From Labrys miyagiensis (GTDB lineage Bacteria > Pseudomonadota > Alphaproteobacteria > Rhizobiales > Labraceae): 64,000 bases of DNA. Below the pieces are notes generated by a model. It had not been told where the DNA came from. It did no database searches and worked only from the letters and a program-made list of their open reading frames with translations. Each line of letters opens with the position of its first letter. Within the stretch, counting starts at the first letter, position 1. This document shows positions 53,216-61,647 of the stretch, piece by piece. Made by a program: the position numbers and the translations under genes. Where the stretch lies: NCBI RefSeq assembly GCF_030160835.1, contig NZ_BSPC01000005.1, positions 248,001 through 312,000 on the forward strand. Direction: 5' to 3'.

Positions 53216-54247
53216 CACGCTTCCCTGGCCTTTCTCCTGGTCGCGGTGCTTGTTGTCGCACTCGCTTTCGCCGCACCGCTGTTCGTCCCACGCAGAGGCA
53301 TCCAGGATCTGTTCTTCATCCTCACCCTGCTGGTCTTGGCTCAGTGCTGGAACCTCCTGGCAGGCTATGCCGGCCTGGTTTCGGTGGGGCAGCAAGCCTT
53401 CGTCGGCCTCGGGGCCTACGCCATGGTCGGCTCGGTCGTCCAGCTCGGACTCGATCCTCTGGCCGGCATCGCCGTCGGTGGTCTATGCGCCGTGCTCCTC
53501 GCTATTCCGACGGGCTACTTCGTCTTCCGCCTACAGGGCGCCTATTTCGCCATCGGCACCTGGGTGATCGCCGAAGTGGTTCGGCTAGCGCTGGCGCAGT
53601 TCAAAGCCCTGGGAGGGGGCACCGGCACATCGTTGCCCGCACCGGTCATGCGCGACATGTGGGGCGTGGGCCTGGTGAGCAAGCTGTTCGGCGTGCGCTC
53701 CGCCCAGGCCGTCGATATTCTGTGCTACTGGCTCGCTGTGATGCTGGCCGTGGGCTCCATCGTATTCATTTACAAACTCCTGCGCTCGCGTCAGGGGTTG
53801 GGGCTCGCAGCCGTGAGAGACAATCAACAGGCTGCCCGTGCCGTTGGCGTCAACGCGCTTCGGATAAGGTCGGCTGTCTATCTGATCTCGGCCTTGATCA
53901 CTGGCGTGACCGGTGCCCTGATTTATGTGCAGAAGGCGCACATTTCGCCAGATGCGGCCTTTTCGGTCACGGATTGGACCGCCTACGTCATCTTCATCGT
54001 GGTGATCGGCGGCATCGGCACCGTCGAAGGTCCGATCATCGGTGTCATTGTCCTCTACATCCTGCAAGCCCTGCTGGCCGATTACGGCTCCTGGTATCTG
54101 CTCGGCCTTGGCTTGGTCGGCATCTGCGTCATGCTGTTTGCTCCGCGCGGGTTGTGGGGCTTGGTCACCGAACGTACCGGCATTCAGCTTTTCCCCGTCC
54201 GTCGCACGCTGACGGGCGGACCAATAACGACCCCGGGGAGGACCTAA
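53207..54247 (+). CDS. livM: Orphan branched-chain amino acid-type ABC permease LivM
   Basis: The 346-aa membrane protein shows the LivM features WNLLAGYAGLVSVGQQAFVGLGAYAM (about residues 48-73), the EAA-type loop LAAVRDNQQAARAVGVNALRIRSAVY, and IVVIGGIGTVEGPIIGVIV. The GTG start falls in the remains of a GNAT gene, so the native start and upstream genes were probably lost. No livH, livG, livF or binding-protein gene is nearby. The stop overlaps the next start (TAATG), so it is coupled with the hydroxylase. It may once have imported an aromatic acid for this pathway. Confidence 0.87.
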   Translation: MGRHASLAFLLVAVLVVALAFAAPLFVPRRGIQDLFFILTLLVLAQCWNLLAGYAGLVSVGQQAFVGLGAYAMVGSVVQLGLDPLAGIAVGGLCAVLLAIPTGYFVFRLQGAYFAIGTWVIAEVVRLALAQFKALGGGTGTSLPAPVMRDMWGVGLVSKLFGVRSAQAVDILCYWLAVMLAVGSIVFIYKLLRSRQGLGLAAVRDNQQAARAVGVNALRIRSAVYLISALITGVTGALIYVQKAHISPDAAFSVTDWTAYVIFIVVIGGIGTVEGPIIGVIVLYILQALLADYGSWYLLGLGLVGICVMLFAPRGLWGLVTERTGIQLFPVRRTLTGGPITTPGRT

Positions 54248-56001
54248 TGGCTGATATTGCAACAGACGTCCTGATCATTGGCACCGGACCAGCCGGGTCC
54301 ACCAGTGCCGCCTTGCTGTCGACCTATGGCATCGATGTGATGGTCATCAACCGCTACCGTTGGCTGGCCAACACGCCGCGCGCCCATATCACCAACCAGC
54401 GCACGATGGAGGTGCTCCGCGATCTTGGCCGGGAGGTGGAGAACGAAGCCTACATGTTCGCCATGGAACAAGATTTGATGGGCGAGAACGTGTTCTGCAC
54501 CTCGCTGTCCGGCGAGGAAATCGGCCGCATGAAGAGCTGGGGCAAGCACCCGCTCAGCCGCGCCGAACACCAGATGTCATCGCCCAGCCTTATGAACGAC
54601 CTGCCGCAGACCATGATGGAGCCGCTGTTGTTCAAGACGGCCTGCTCGCGCGGTGCGCAGGCCCGAATGTCGACGGAATATCTCAGCCACGTGCAGGATA
54701 AGGACGGCGTCACCACGACCTGCCTCGACCGGCTGACGGGCCAGCAGCTAACGGTGCGCTCGAAATATCTGATCGGCGCCGACGGCGGCAATTCCAAGGT
54801 GGCCGAGCACGCCGGCCTGAAGTTCGAGGGCAAGATGGGCGTCGGTGGCTCCATGAACATCTTGTTCAAGGCCGATCTGTCACGTCATGTCGCGCATCGC
54901 CCATCGGTTCTCTACTGGGTCGTGCAGCCCGGCGCCGATGTCGGCGGCATCGGTATGGGACTCGTGCGTGCGGTCCGTCCATGGAACGAGTGGCTCATCG
55001 TTTGGGGATACGACATCAACCAGCCGGCTCCGAAGGTCGACGGGACCTTCGCCACGAAGGTGGTTCGCGATCTTGTCGGTGACCCTGATCTCGAGGTCGA
55101 GATCCAATCGGTGACGACCTGGACCGTCAACAACATGTATGCGACGACGACGCAGAACGGTCGGGTATTCTGCATGGGGGACGCCATTCACCGGCACCCT
55201 CCGTCAAACGGCCTGGGCTCCAACACCTCGATCCAGGATGCATTCAATCTCGCCTGGAAGCTCGCCTTTGTCCTGAAAGGCACTGCAGGACCAGAGCTGC
55301 TCGACAGCTATCAGCAGGAGCGCGCTCCTGTTGCCAGGCAGATCGTCACCCGGGCCAACAAATCCATCGAGGAATTCGGGCCAATCTTCAAGGCGCTCGG
55401 CCTGCTCGATTCCATCGATCCGGTGAAGATGCAACAGAACATGGACGCACGCTGCAACGACACAACGGCGGCCGAGGAGCAGCGTAGGCGGATCCGCGAC
55501 TCGATCGCGGCCAAGGTCTACGAATTCGATGCGCATGGCGTCGAGATGAACCAGCGCTACGCCTCCGGTGCCATCGTTACCAACGGCCAGGAGGAGCCGG
55601 CATTCGAAAGGGATGCCGAGCTGCATCACCAACAGACGAGCTGGCCAGGCGCCCGGGTGCCGCATGCGTGGGTGTTCGGCCCGCATGGTGAAAAGGTCTC
55701 GATCCTCGATCTCACCGGCAAGGGCCGCATGACCGTGCTGACCGGAATCGGGGGGCAGGGCTGGGCCGATGCCGCCAGAAAGGTCGGCAAGGAGCTTAAC
55801 CTGGACATCCACGTGGTCACGATCGGCCCACGTCAGCATTGGCAGGATTTCACCGGAGACTGGGCGCGCCTGCGCGAAGTGCGTGACAGCGGCGCGCTGC
55901 TGGTGCGACCGGATCATCATGTGTGCTGGCGTAGCCAAACCATCGCCGCCGAGCCGGAAGTGGAGCTCCGCCGCGCACTCAAATCCATTCTGGCTTTGTG
56001 A
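54247..56001 (+). CDS. FAD-dependent phenol hydroxylase, TfdB-like
   Basis: The 584-aa class A flavoprotein monooxygenase resembles 2,4-dichlorophenol 6-monooxygenase (TfdB): VLIIGTGPAGSTSAALLSTYGIDV (FAD, residues 8-31), NTPRAHITNQRTMEVLRDLG, YLIGADGGNSKVAEHAG (about 174-190), FCMGDAIHRHPPSNGLGSNTSIQDAFNLAWKL (second FAD motif, about 308-339) and a C-terminal thioredoxin-like domain. It ortho-hydroxylates a phenol with NAD(P)H and O2. With the downstream hydroxyquinol dioxygenase, the likely product is hydroxyquinol, for example from resorcinol or a chlorinated phenol; the substrate is inferred. GGAGGAC precedes the ATG. Confidence 0.88.
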   Translation: MADIATDVLIIGTGPAGSTSAALLSTYGIDVMVINRYRWLANTPRAHITNQRTMEVLRDLGREVENEAYMFAMEQDLMGENVFCTSLSGEEIGRMKSWGKHPLSRAEHQMSSPSLMNDLPQTMMEPLLFKTACSRGAQARMSTEYLSHVQDKDGVTTTCLDRLTGQQLTVRSKYLIGADGGNSKVAEHAGLKFEGKMGVGGSMNILFKADLSRHVAHRPSVLYWVVQPGADVGGIGMGLVRAVRPWNEWLIVWGYDINQPAPKVDGTFATKVVRDLVGDPDLEVEIQSVTTWTVNNMYATTTQNGRVFCMGDAIHRHPPSNGLGSNTSIQDAFNLAWKLAFVLKGTAGPELLDSYQQERAPVARQIVTRANKSIEEFGPIFKALGLLDSIDPVKMQQNMDARCNDTTAAEEQRRRIRDSIAAKVYEFDAHGVEMNQRYASGAIVTNGQEEPAFERDAELHHQQTSWPGARVPHAWVFGPHGEKVSILDLTGKGRMTVLTGIGGQGWADAARKVGKELNLDIHVVTIGPRQHWQDFTGDWARLREVRDSGALLVRPDHHVCWRSQTIAAEPEVELRRALKSILAL

Positions 56002-56009
56002 GGGTCTTC

Positions 56010-56891
56010 ATGGAAGCGCACGAAAAAGGATTTTTCACGGAAGAAAATTCCGTCGAGGTTGTCACTGGACGCAATAAGAATGCGCAGGACGCGCGGTTCA
56101 AGCAGGTGATGGAGGTTATCACCCGCAAGCTGCACGAGGCGGTCAAGGAGATCGAGCCGACCCAGGACGAGTGGCTGGAGGCCATCAAGTTCCTGAACCA
56201 GACCGGGCACCTCTCCAACGAGTGGCGCCAGGAGTTCATCCTGCTGTCGGACGTCCTCGGCGTATCGATGCTGGTGGACGCCATCAACAACCGCAAACCC
56301 TCGGGAGCATCCGAGAGCACCGTGCTTGGGCCTTTCCACGTTGCGGATGCCCCGGAGCTGCCGATGGGCGCCAATATCTGCCTCGACCAGAAGGGCGAGG
56401 ATATGGTGATCTACGGTCGCGTCACCGGGACCGATGGCAAGCCGGTCGACAATGCGGTGATCGATGTCTGGCAGGCCAATGACGAAGGCTTCTATGATGT
56501 CCAGCAACAGGGCATCCAGCCGGATTTCAATCTGCGCGGCATGTTCCGTACCGGCCCCGATGGCCGCTATTGGTTCCGTGCGGTCAAGCCGAGATTCTAT
56601 CCGATCCCGGATGATGGCACTGTCGGCAAGATGCTCGGCAAGCTTGGTCGCCATCCCTATCGACCGGCGCATCTGCATTTCATCCTGAAGGCCGGCGGAT
56701 ATGAAACACTGACCACGCATATCTTCGACCCGCACGATCCCTATATCGACTCGGATGCGGTGTTCGGCGTGAAGGAAAGCCTTCTGGCCGACTTCCACAA
56801 AGTCCATGACCCCAAGCGCGCGGCCGAACTCCAGTTTGCCAGCCCGTTCTGGGAGATCAGCTACGACTTCGTCCTCGCACCGGCCCGATAG
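56010..56891 (+). CDS. Hydroxyquinol 1,2-dioxygenase (intradiol)
   Basis: The 293-aa protein matches the hydroxyquinol branch of intradiol dioxygenases. An N-terminal helical domain (VEVVTGRNKNAQDARFKQVM...SNEWRQEFILLSDVLGVSM) is followed by the Fe(III) domain with SESTVLGPFHV, VIDVWQANDEGFYDVQ, tyrosine ligands in GRYWFRAVKPRFYPIPDDG and histidine ligands in RPAHLHFIL. It opens benzene-1,2,4-triol to 3-hydroxy-cis,cis-muconate, which tautomerises to maleylacetate. GAGGG six bases before favours the ATG over an in-frame GTG at 55998. It follows the hydroxylase by 8 bp. Confidence 0.92.
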   Translation: MEAHEKGFFTEENSVEVVTGRNKNAQDARFKQVMEVITRKLHEAVKEIEPTQDEWLEAIKFLNQTGHLSNEWRQEFILLSDVLGVSMLVDAINNRKPSGASESTVLGPFHVADAPELPMGANICLDQKGEDMVIYGRVTGTDGKPVDNAVIDVWQANDEGFYDVQQQGIQPDFNLRGMFRTGPDGRYWFRAVKPRFYPIPDDGTVGKMLGKLGRHPYRPAHLHFILKAGGYETLTTHIFDPHDPYIDSDAVFGVKESLLADFHKVHDPKRAAELQFASPFWEISYDFVLAPAR

Positions 56892-56954
56892 GGGGCATCG
56901 TCGATGCAGCGCGGTGCTCGGGGCGCCCTTCAAGAACAGCAATGGGACAAGGCC

Positions 56955-57686
56955 ATGGACAAGACCATGCCGGATCTGGCGACAGCGGTCGCGCGTATTG
57001 AAGATGGAATGACCGTGATGATCGGCGGTTTCGGCGGCTCAGGAGCGCCGATCGAACTGATCCACGCTCTGATCGACCGTCATGTGCGGACCGGCCATCC
57101 CAGGAATCTGACCATCGTCAACAATAACGCCGGCAATGGCCATGTCGGCCTGGCGGCGCTCATCGAACAGGGCATGGCGAGGAAACTGATCTGCTCGTTT
57201 CCGCGCTCGGCGGATCCGCGGGTCTTCACCGAATTGTACCTGGCTGGCAAGATCGAGCTGGAGCTGGTGCCGCAGGGTACGTTGGCCGAGCGTATTCGCG
57301 CCGCCGGCGCTGGCATCCCGGCCTTCTACACCCCCACCTCCTTCGGCACGGAGCTGGCGAAGGACAGGCCTACCGAGGATTTCGACGGCAGGCCCTATGT
57401 TCGCGAGCGCTGGCTCAAGGCGGATGTGGCTCTGGTCAAGGCCCATCTCGGCGATCCGCTCGGCAATCTGACCTACCGGATGGCCGCGCGCAATTTCAAT
57501 CCACTGATGTGCATGGCGGCAGCTTACACGGTGGCGCAGGTCAGTCGGATCGTCGAGCCCGGTGGCATCGATCCTGAAAACGTGGTCACCCCCGGCATTT
57601 TCGTTCAAGCGGTCGTTGAGATCCCGCATCCCGCCCAGGAAGAAGATCTGAACCGGGCCAATGCCCGCTATCCAGAGGTTGCATAA
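56955..57686 (+). CDS. pcaI: 3-oxoadipate CoA-transferase subunit A
   Basis: The alpha subunit of succinyl-CoA:3-oxoadipate CoA-transferase. The 243-aa protein shows the class I CoA-transferase start (IEDGMTVMIGGFGGSGAP, about residues 17-34), NLTIVNNNAGNGHVGLAALI and ADVALVKAHLGDPLGNLTYRMAARNFNPLM. I start at the ATG giving MDKTMPDL; the longer frame adds a low-complexity 17 residues. The beta subunit gene starts 3 bp after its stop. Confidence 0.93.
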   Translation: MDKTMPDLATAVARIEDGMTVMIGGFGGSGAPIELIHALIDRHVRTGHPRNLTIVNNNAGNGHVGLAALIEQGMARKLICSFPRSADPRVFTELYLAGKIELELVPQGTLAERIRAAGAGIPAFYTPTSFGTELAKDRPTEDFDGRPYVRERWLKADVALVKAHLGDPLGNLTYRMAARNFNPLMCMAAAYTVAQVSRIVEPGGIDPENVVTPGIFVQAVVEIPHPAQEEDLNRANARYPEVA

Positions 57687-57689
57687 GCC

Positions 57690-58367
57690 ATGGTGACCAA
57701 ACTCACCCCCGCGCAGATCGCCTGGCGCGCCTCCCAGGACATTGCCGAAGGCGCGTATGTCAATCTCGGCATCGGCTTTCCGGAGATGGTGGCGCGCTTC
57801 CAGCCGCCGGGCCGGCAGGCGATCTTTCATACCGAGAACGGGATACTCGGATTTGGCGAGGCGCCGCCGGAAGGCGAGGAAGACTGGGATCTGATCAATG
57901 CCGGGAAAAAAGCGGTAACCGTGAAGCCGGGAACCGCCTTTTTTCATCACGCAGACAGTTTCGCCATGGTGCGGGGCGGCCACCTCGATGTCGCGATCCT
58001 CGGCGCCTATGAAGTGGCTGAGAACGGCGATCTTGCCAATTGGTCCACTGGTCCGAAGGGCGTGCCGGCCGTCGGGGGGGCGATGGACCTGGTCCATGGT
58101 GCCAAGCGTGTGGCCGTGATCACCGACCATGTCACCAAGGACAACAAGCCAAAGCTCGTCAGGCGGTGCTCCCTGCCCTTGACGGGCGTTGGTTGCGTCA
58201 CCCGCGTCTACACCTCGCTTGCCGTCATCGACATCGAGAACGGACGCTTCGTCCTGCGCGAAAAACTACCTGACATGCGCGTGGACGAACTCCAGGCCCT
58301 TACCGGTGCGGAACTCATCGTGCCCGCTACCATCGGCGACCTCCTCACACCCGAGTTGAGCAAATGA
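57690..58367 (+). CDS. pcaJ: 3-oxoadipate CoA-transferase subunit B
   Basis: The beta subunit carries the catalytic glutamate in HTENGILGFG (near residue 49), preceded by YVNLGIGFPEMVA, and has GGHLDVAILGAYEVAENGDLANW and GAMDLVHGAKRVAV. At 225 aa it has family length. With PcaI it activates 3-oxoadipate to 3-oxoadipyl-CoA. Its stop overlaps the thiolase start (ATGA). Confidence 0.94.
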   Translation: MVTKLTPAQIAWRASQDIAEGAYVNLGIGFPEMVARFQPPGRQAIFHTENGILGFGEAPPEGEEDWDLINAGKKAVTVKPGTAFFHHADSFAMVRGGHLDVAILGAYEVAENGDLANWSTGPKGVPAVGGAMDLVHGAKRVAVITDHVTKDNKPKLVRRCSLPLTGVGCVTRVYTSLAVIDIENGRFVLREKLPDMRVDELQALTGAELIVPATIGDLLTPELSK

Positions 58368-59566
58368 GTGACGTCTTCATCTGTGACTATATTCGCACCC
58401 CGATCGGCCGTTTCGGCGGTTCACTGTCGTCAGTTCGTGCCGACGACCTCGGCGCGGTCCCGCTGAAGGCGCTTGTCGAGCGCAACAGCGCGATCGACTG
58501 GCAGGCTGTGGACGATGTGGTTTTCGGCTGCGCCAACCAGGCCGGAGAGGACAACCGCGACGTGGCACGCATGTCGCTGTTGCTGGCCGGCCTGCCGATC
58601 GAGGTCTCGGGAACAACCATCAATCGGCTGTGCGGCTCCGGGATGGACGCCGTCGTCTATGCAGCGCGCGCCATTAGAGCCGGCGAGGCGGAACTGATGA
58701 TTGCCGGCGGCGTGGAGAGCATGTCCCGCGCGCCCTTCGTCATGCCGAAAGCAGAGAGCGCCTTTTCCCGCAGCAACGAGGTTCATGACACGACGATCGG
58801 CTGGCGCTTCATCAATCCGCTGATGAAAGCGCAGTATGGCGTCGATTCCATGCCTGAGACAGGGGAAAATGTCGCTGCTGACTTCAATATCAGCCGACAG
58901 GATCAGGATCTCTTTGCCATGCGCTCTCAGAATAGGGCAGCCGCTGCGCAAAAGAGCGGGCGTCTGGCGATGGAGATCACACCGGTCGAGGTTCCCCAGC
59001 GCAAAGGCGGTCCGGTCGTGGTGGATCGCGACGAGCACCCGCGCGAGACCACGCTCGAGGCACTGGCCAGGTTGACGACGCCATTCCGCAAGGATGGAAG
59101 CGTCACGGCCGGGAATGCCAGCGGTGTCAATGACGGTGCCACCGCCCTGATCCTCGCCAGCGAAGCAGCAGCAAAGCGTCACGGGCTGACGCCCATCACT
59201 CGCGTGCTGGGCGCGGCAACCGCGGGTGTGCCACCGCGCATCATGGGCATCGGCCCTGTTCCCGCCTCACGCAAATTGATGCAAAGGCTCGGGCTCAGAC
59301 AGAGTGATTTCGATGTGATTGAGCTGAACGAAGCCTTCGCGAGCCAGGGGCTCGCCACGCTCCGCCAACTCGCAATTGCCGATGATGACGAGCGCGTGAA
59401 TCGCAATGGCGGCGCGATCGCCCTCGGCCATCCACTTGGCATGTCGGGGGCGAGGATCACCGGCACGGCTGCACTTGAGCTCGCGCTGGCAGGCGGCAAA
59501 CGCTCGCTTTCGACCATGTGCGTTGGTGTCGGCCAAGGTATCGCCATCGCTCAGGAAAGGGTCTGA
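58364..59566 (+). CDS. pcaF: 3-oxoadipyl-CoA thiolase
   Basis: The 400-aa thiolase has active-site Cys90 (NRLCGSGMDAVVYAAR), His in LGHPLGMSGAR and Cys in TMCVGVGQG near the end. The PcaF-like ICDYIRTPIGRFGGSLSSVR start and the pcaIJF order indicate cleavage of 3-oxoadipyl-CoA to succinyl-CoA and acetyl-CoA. It ends the catabolic operon. It is clearly diverged from the PhaA thiolase at 2.2 kb. Confidence 0.94.
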   Translation: MSDVFICDYIRTPIGRFGGSLSSVRADDLGAVPLKALVERNSAIDWQAVDDVVFGCANQAGEDNRDVARMSLLLAGLPIEVSGTTINRLCGSGMDAVVYAARAIRAGEAELMIAGGVESMSRAPFVMPKAESAFSRSNEVHDTTIGWRFINPLMKAQYGVDSMPETGENVAADFNISRQDQDLFAMRSQNRAAAAQKSGRLAMEITPVEVPQRKGGPVVVDRDEHPRETTLEALARLTTPFRKDGSVTAGNASGVNDGATALILASEAAAKRHGLTPITRVLGAATAGVPPRIMGIGPVPASRKLMQRLGLRQSDFDVIELNEAFASQGLATLRQLAIADDDERVNRNGGAIALGHPLGMSGARITGTAALELALAGGKRSLSTMCVGVGQGIAIAQERV

Positions 59567-59996
59567 CCGGGCCATGACCGGTTTCGGCCTTTTTCCTGGC
59601 CGCGCGGTCAGCCGCCAAGAATCCGCGCGACAGCGACATCTAGCGCATAGTGGCTCTAGACCCGATCACTAACGGGGCAGGAGAGGCTGTCATCCCCGGC
59701 GAGCATGTCACAAGCTTTTGCTTGTGACTGCGAGGGAAGGGGATCCAGGGGCCGAGGCCTGTGCCCTGTGGGCCCCTGGATCCCCTTCCCCTCGTTCTCT
59801 CTCGCTGCGCTCGCGAGCACACTCACAAGCAAAGCTTGTGAGGATACGGCCGGGGATGACAGCCGAAGCAATCGAACCTAAAGCCACCACGCTCTAGAGT
59901 GTTTTATTTTAAGATCGAATCACCAAGAATCGAAAAAATGCGTTCGGTACCAAAGAGTTAAGTTTTGTGTCCGGTCCTACCTGAACGCATTTTGCT
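59567..59996. other. Repeat-filled region at the end of the catabolic operon
   Basis: No gene is supported. The region holds a GTCATCCC-bounded inverted repeat (59689-59861) and a CTAGAGC-bounded repeat (59892-60000). Between convergent operons these may act as terminators. Confidence 0.6.
59689..59861. repeat. TGTCATCCCCGG-bounded inverted repeat
   Basis: The ends TGTCATCCCCGGC and GCCGGGGATGACA are complementary. Inside are nested stems: CACAAGCTTTTGCTTGTG, GGGGATCCAGGGGCC against GGCCCCTGGATCCCC, and CACAAGCAAAGCTTGTG. The whole can fold as a large cruciform. It is related to the element at 3357-3486. Confidence 0.75.
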
Positions 59997-60000
59997 CTAG
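59892..60000. repeat. CTAGAGC-bounded ~105-bp repeat, copy 3, supplying a stop codon
   Basis: It runs from CTCTAGAGTGTTTTATTTTA through GATCGAATCACCAAGAATCG to TGAACGCATTTTGCTCTAG. It is inverted relative to copy 2. Its last bases CTAG supply the TAG stop of the minus-strand ABC ATPase gene. Confidence 0.75.
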
Positions 60001-60776
60001 GCAACCGTCGCCTTGGCCGCCTCTCGGATGGCCTTATGAACGCGGCGCTGCAAGTCCATGAAGGCGGGCGTTTCCATCACTTCTTCACGGCGCGGGCGTG
60101 GAATGCCAACGTCGAAGCTCTGGATAATGCGTCCGGGGCCTATGCCCATCACGACGATGCGGTCCGAGAGGTAAACTGCCTCTTCCACGTCATGCGTGAC
60201 GAAAAGCACGGTAAGCCGGTGCTCCTCCCAGATCTGCGTCAAAAGCTCCTGCATCTGGTGGCGCGTTAGCGCGTCGAGCGCGCCGAAGGGTTCGTCCATC
60301 AGCAGCATCTTGGGCCGGTAGGAGAGCGCGCGTGCGATGGCAACGCGTTGCTTCATGCCTCCGGAAAGCTCGGAGGGATACCGGTCGGCGCTGTGGGAGA
60401 GCTTTACCAGCTCGAGATGCTCGCGCGCGATCTCACGGCAGGCCGCGCGGTCGTAGCCGGCCGCCTTCAGTGCGAACTCGATATTCTGCTGCGCCGTCAG
60501 CCAGGGCAGCAGCGTGTAGGACTGGAAGACGACACCTCGGTCGAGGCCGGGCTGCAGGATCGGCGCGCCATCGATGGCGAGTTCCCCGGTATCGAAGCGG
60601 TGCAGGCCTGCCACGATCGAGAGCAAGGTGCTCTTGCCGCATCCCGACGTGCCGACCAAGGAGACGAATTCGTTGTCGGCGAGATCAAGGTCGATGTCAC
60701 GCAGCACCTCCGTGCGCCGCGCGCCCGTGCCGAAGCTCTTGTGAAGGCCGCCTATGTGAAGCTTGGGAACACTCAT
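59997..60776 (-). CDS. ABC transporter ATP-binding protein, nitrate/sulfonate/taurine type
   Basis: The 259-aa ATPase has Walker A GTSGCGKST (about residues 42-50), Q-loop VVFQSYTLLPWLT, signature LSGGMKQRVAIARAL, Walker B MLLMDEPFGALD and the H-loop LFVTHDVEEAV, as in TauB/SsuB. It forms an importer with the permease and binding-protein genes upstream on the same strand. The stop codon is provided by a repeat boundary, so the natural C-terminus may have been shortened. Confidence 0.9.
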   Translation of the reverse strand: MSVPKLHIGGLHKSFGTGARRTEVLRDIDLDLADNEFVSLVGTSGCGKSTLLSIVAGLHRFDTGELAIDGAPILQPGLDRGVVFQSYTLLPWLTAQQNIEFALKAAGYDRAACREIAREHLELVKLSHSADRYPSELSGGMKQRVAIARALSYRPKMLLMDEPFGALDALTRHQMQELLTQIWEEHRLTVLFVTHDVEEAVYLSDRIVVMGIGPGRIIQSFDVGIPRPRREEVMETPAFMDLQRRVHKAIREAAKATVA

Positions 60777-60786
60777 ATCAAATGCC

Positions 60787-61620
60787 TCACATCCCGCTGT
60801 CGTTCCGGAACAGAACCTTGCCCAGGCCCTTCATGACCTGGTCGGTGATCAGCCCGAGCACGCCCAGCAGCAGGATGTAGCCGATGATGGTGTTGGTCTG
60901 GAAATAGCGCTGAGACACGGTGATGCGATAGCCAAGGCCTGAGGTTGCCGCCACCAACTCGGCCAGAACCAGCCAGGTCCAGGCCCAGCCGAGGCTGATG
61001 CGCAGGGTGTCCCAGATTCCGGGCATGGCGCTCGGTACCACGATCCGCGTCAGGATCAGCATATCCGAAAGACCGAGTGTGCGCCCGAGCCCGACGAAGT
61101 CCTTCGGCACCCGTTTCACATTATCCATGAACATCAGCACTTGCTGGAAAAAGGTGCCGATGAAGATGATCAGGAACTTCTGCGCGTCGCCCGTGCCAAC
61201 CCACAGGATCGACAGGGGCACGAAGGCGACCACAGGCATGTAGCGGACGAAATCCACAAGCGGCTCGATCGCCGCCTCCCAATCGGCGAAGCTGCCGATC
61301 AGCACGCCGATGGGAATGGCGAGGGCGGAGGCGATCAGGAAACCGACCGAGATGCGGTAGACCGATGCCTTCAGGTCGACCCACAGCGTGCCGTCCCCCG
61401 CAAGCTTGACGAGTTGGGCGGCTACGCTATCGGGCGACGGTAGGAAAATCGGCGTCACCCAGCCGAACGCCGTAACGGCCCACCAAACGGCACCGAGGGC
61501 CAGGAATACGATGGCCGCAATCGCAAGGAAACGCGGCCTGGTGATGGGCACGCCGATGCGGAAGGACCGGCGCCGGGCCAAGCGACCGGTAGCCGGGCCA
61601 GCAGGGCGGGGTGCGGTCAT
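60787..61620 (-). CDS. ABC transporter permease, nitrate/sulfonate/taurine type
   Basis: The 277-aa protein has about six membrane helices and the EAA loop VGLGRTLGLSDMLILTRIVVPSAMPGIWDTLRISLGWAWTWL (about 172-214), typical of SsuC/TauC. It lies 10 bp before the ATPase gene and 27 bp after the binding-protein gene in transcription order. Confidence 0.89.
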   Translation of the reverse strand: MTAPRPAGPATGRLARRRSFRIGVPITRPRFLAIAAIVFLALGAVWWAVTAFGWVTPIFLPSPDSVAAQLVKLAGDGTLWVDLKASVYRISVGFLIASALAIPIGVLIGSFADWEAAIEPLVDFVRYMPVVAFVPLSILWVGTGDAQKFLIIFIGTFFQQVLMFMDNVKRVPKDFVGLGRTLGLSDMLILTRIVVPSAMPGIWDTLRISLGWAWTWLVLAELVAATSGLGYRITVSQRYFQTNTIIGYILLLGVLGLITDQVMKGLGKVLFRNDSGM

Positions 61621-61647
61621 CGTCGCAATCTCAAACCTCGGGCCGGC

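Noticed and set aside
53161-54246. Upstream extension of the hydroxylase frame through livM
   Set aside because: The frame is open, but the residues are Arg/Gly/His-rich, while livM in another frame shows clear permease motifs. A Shine-Dalgarno before 54247 sets the true start.
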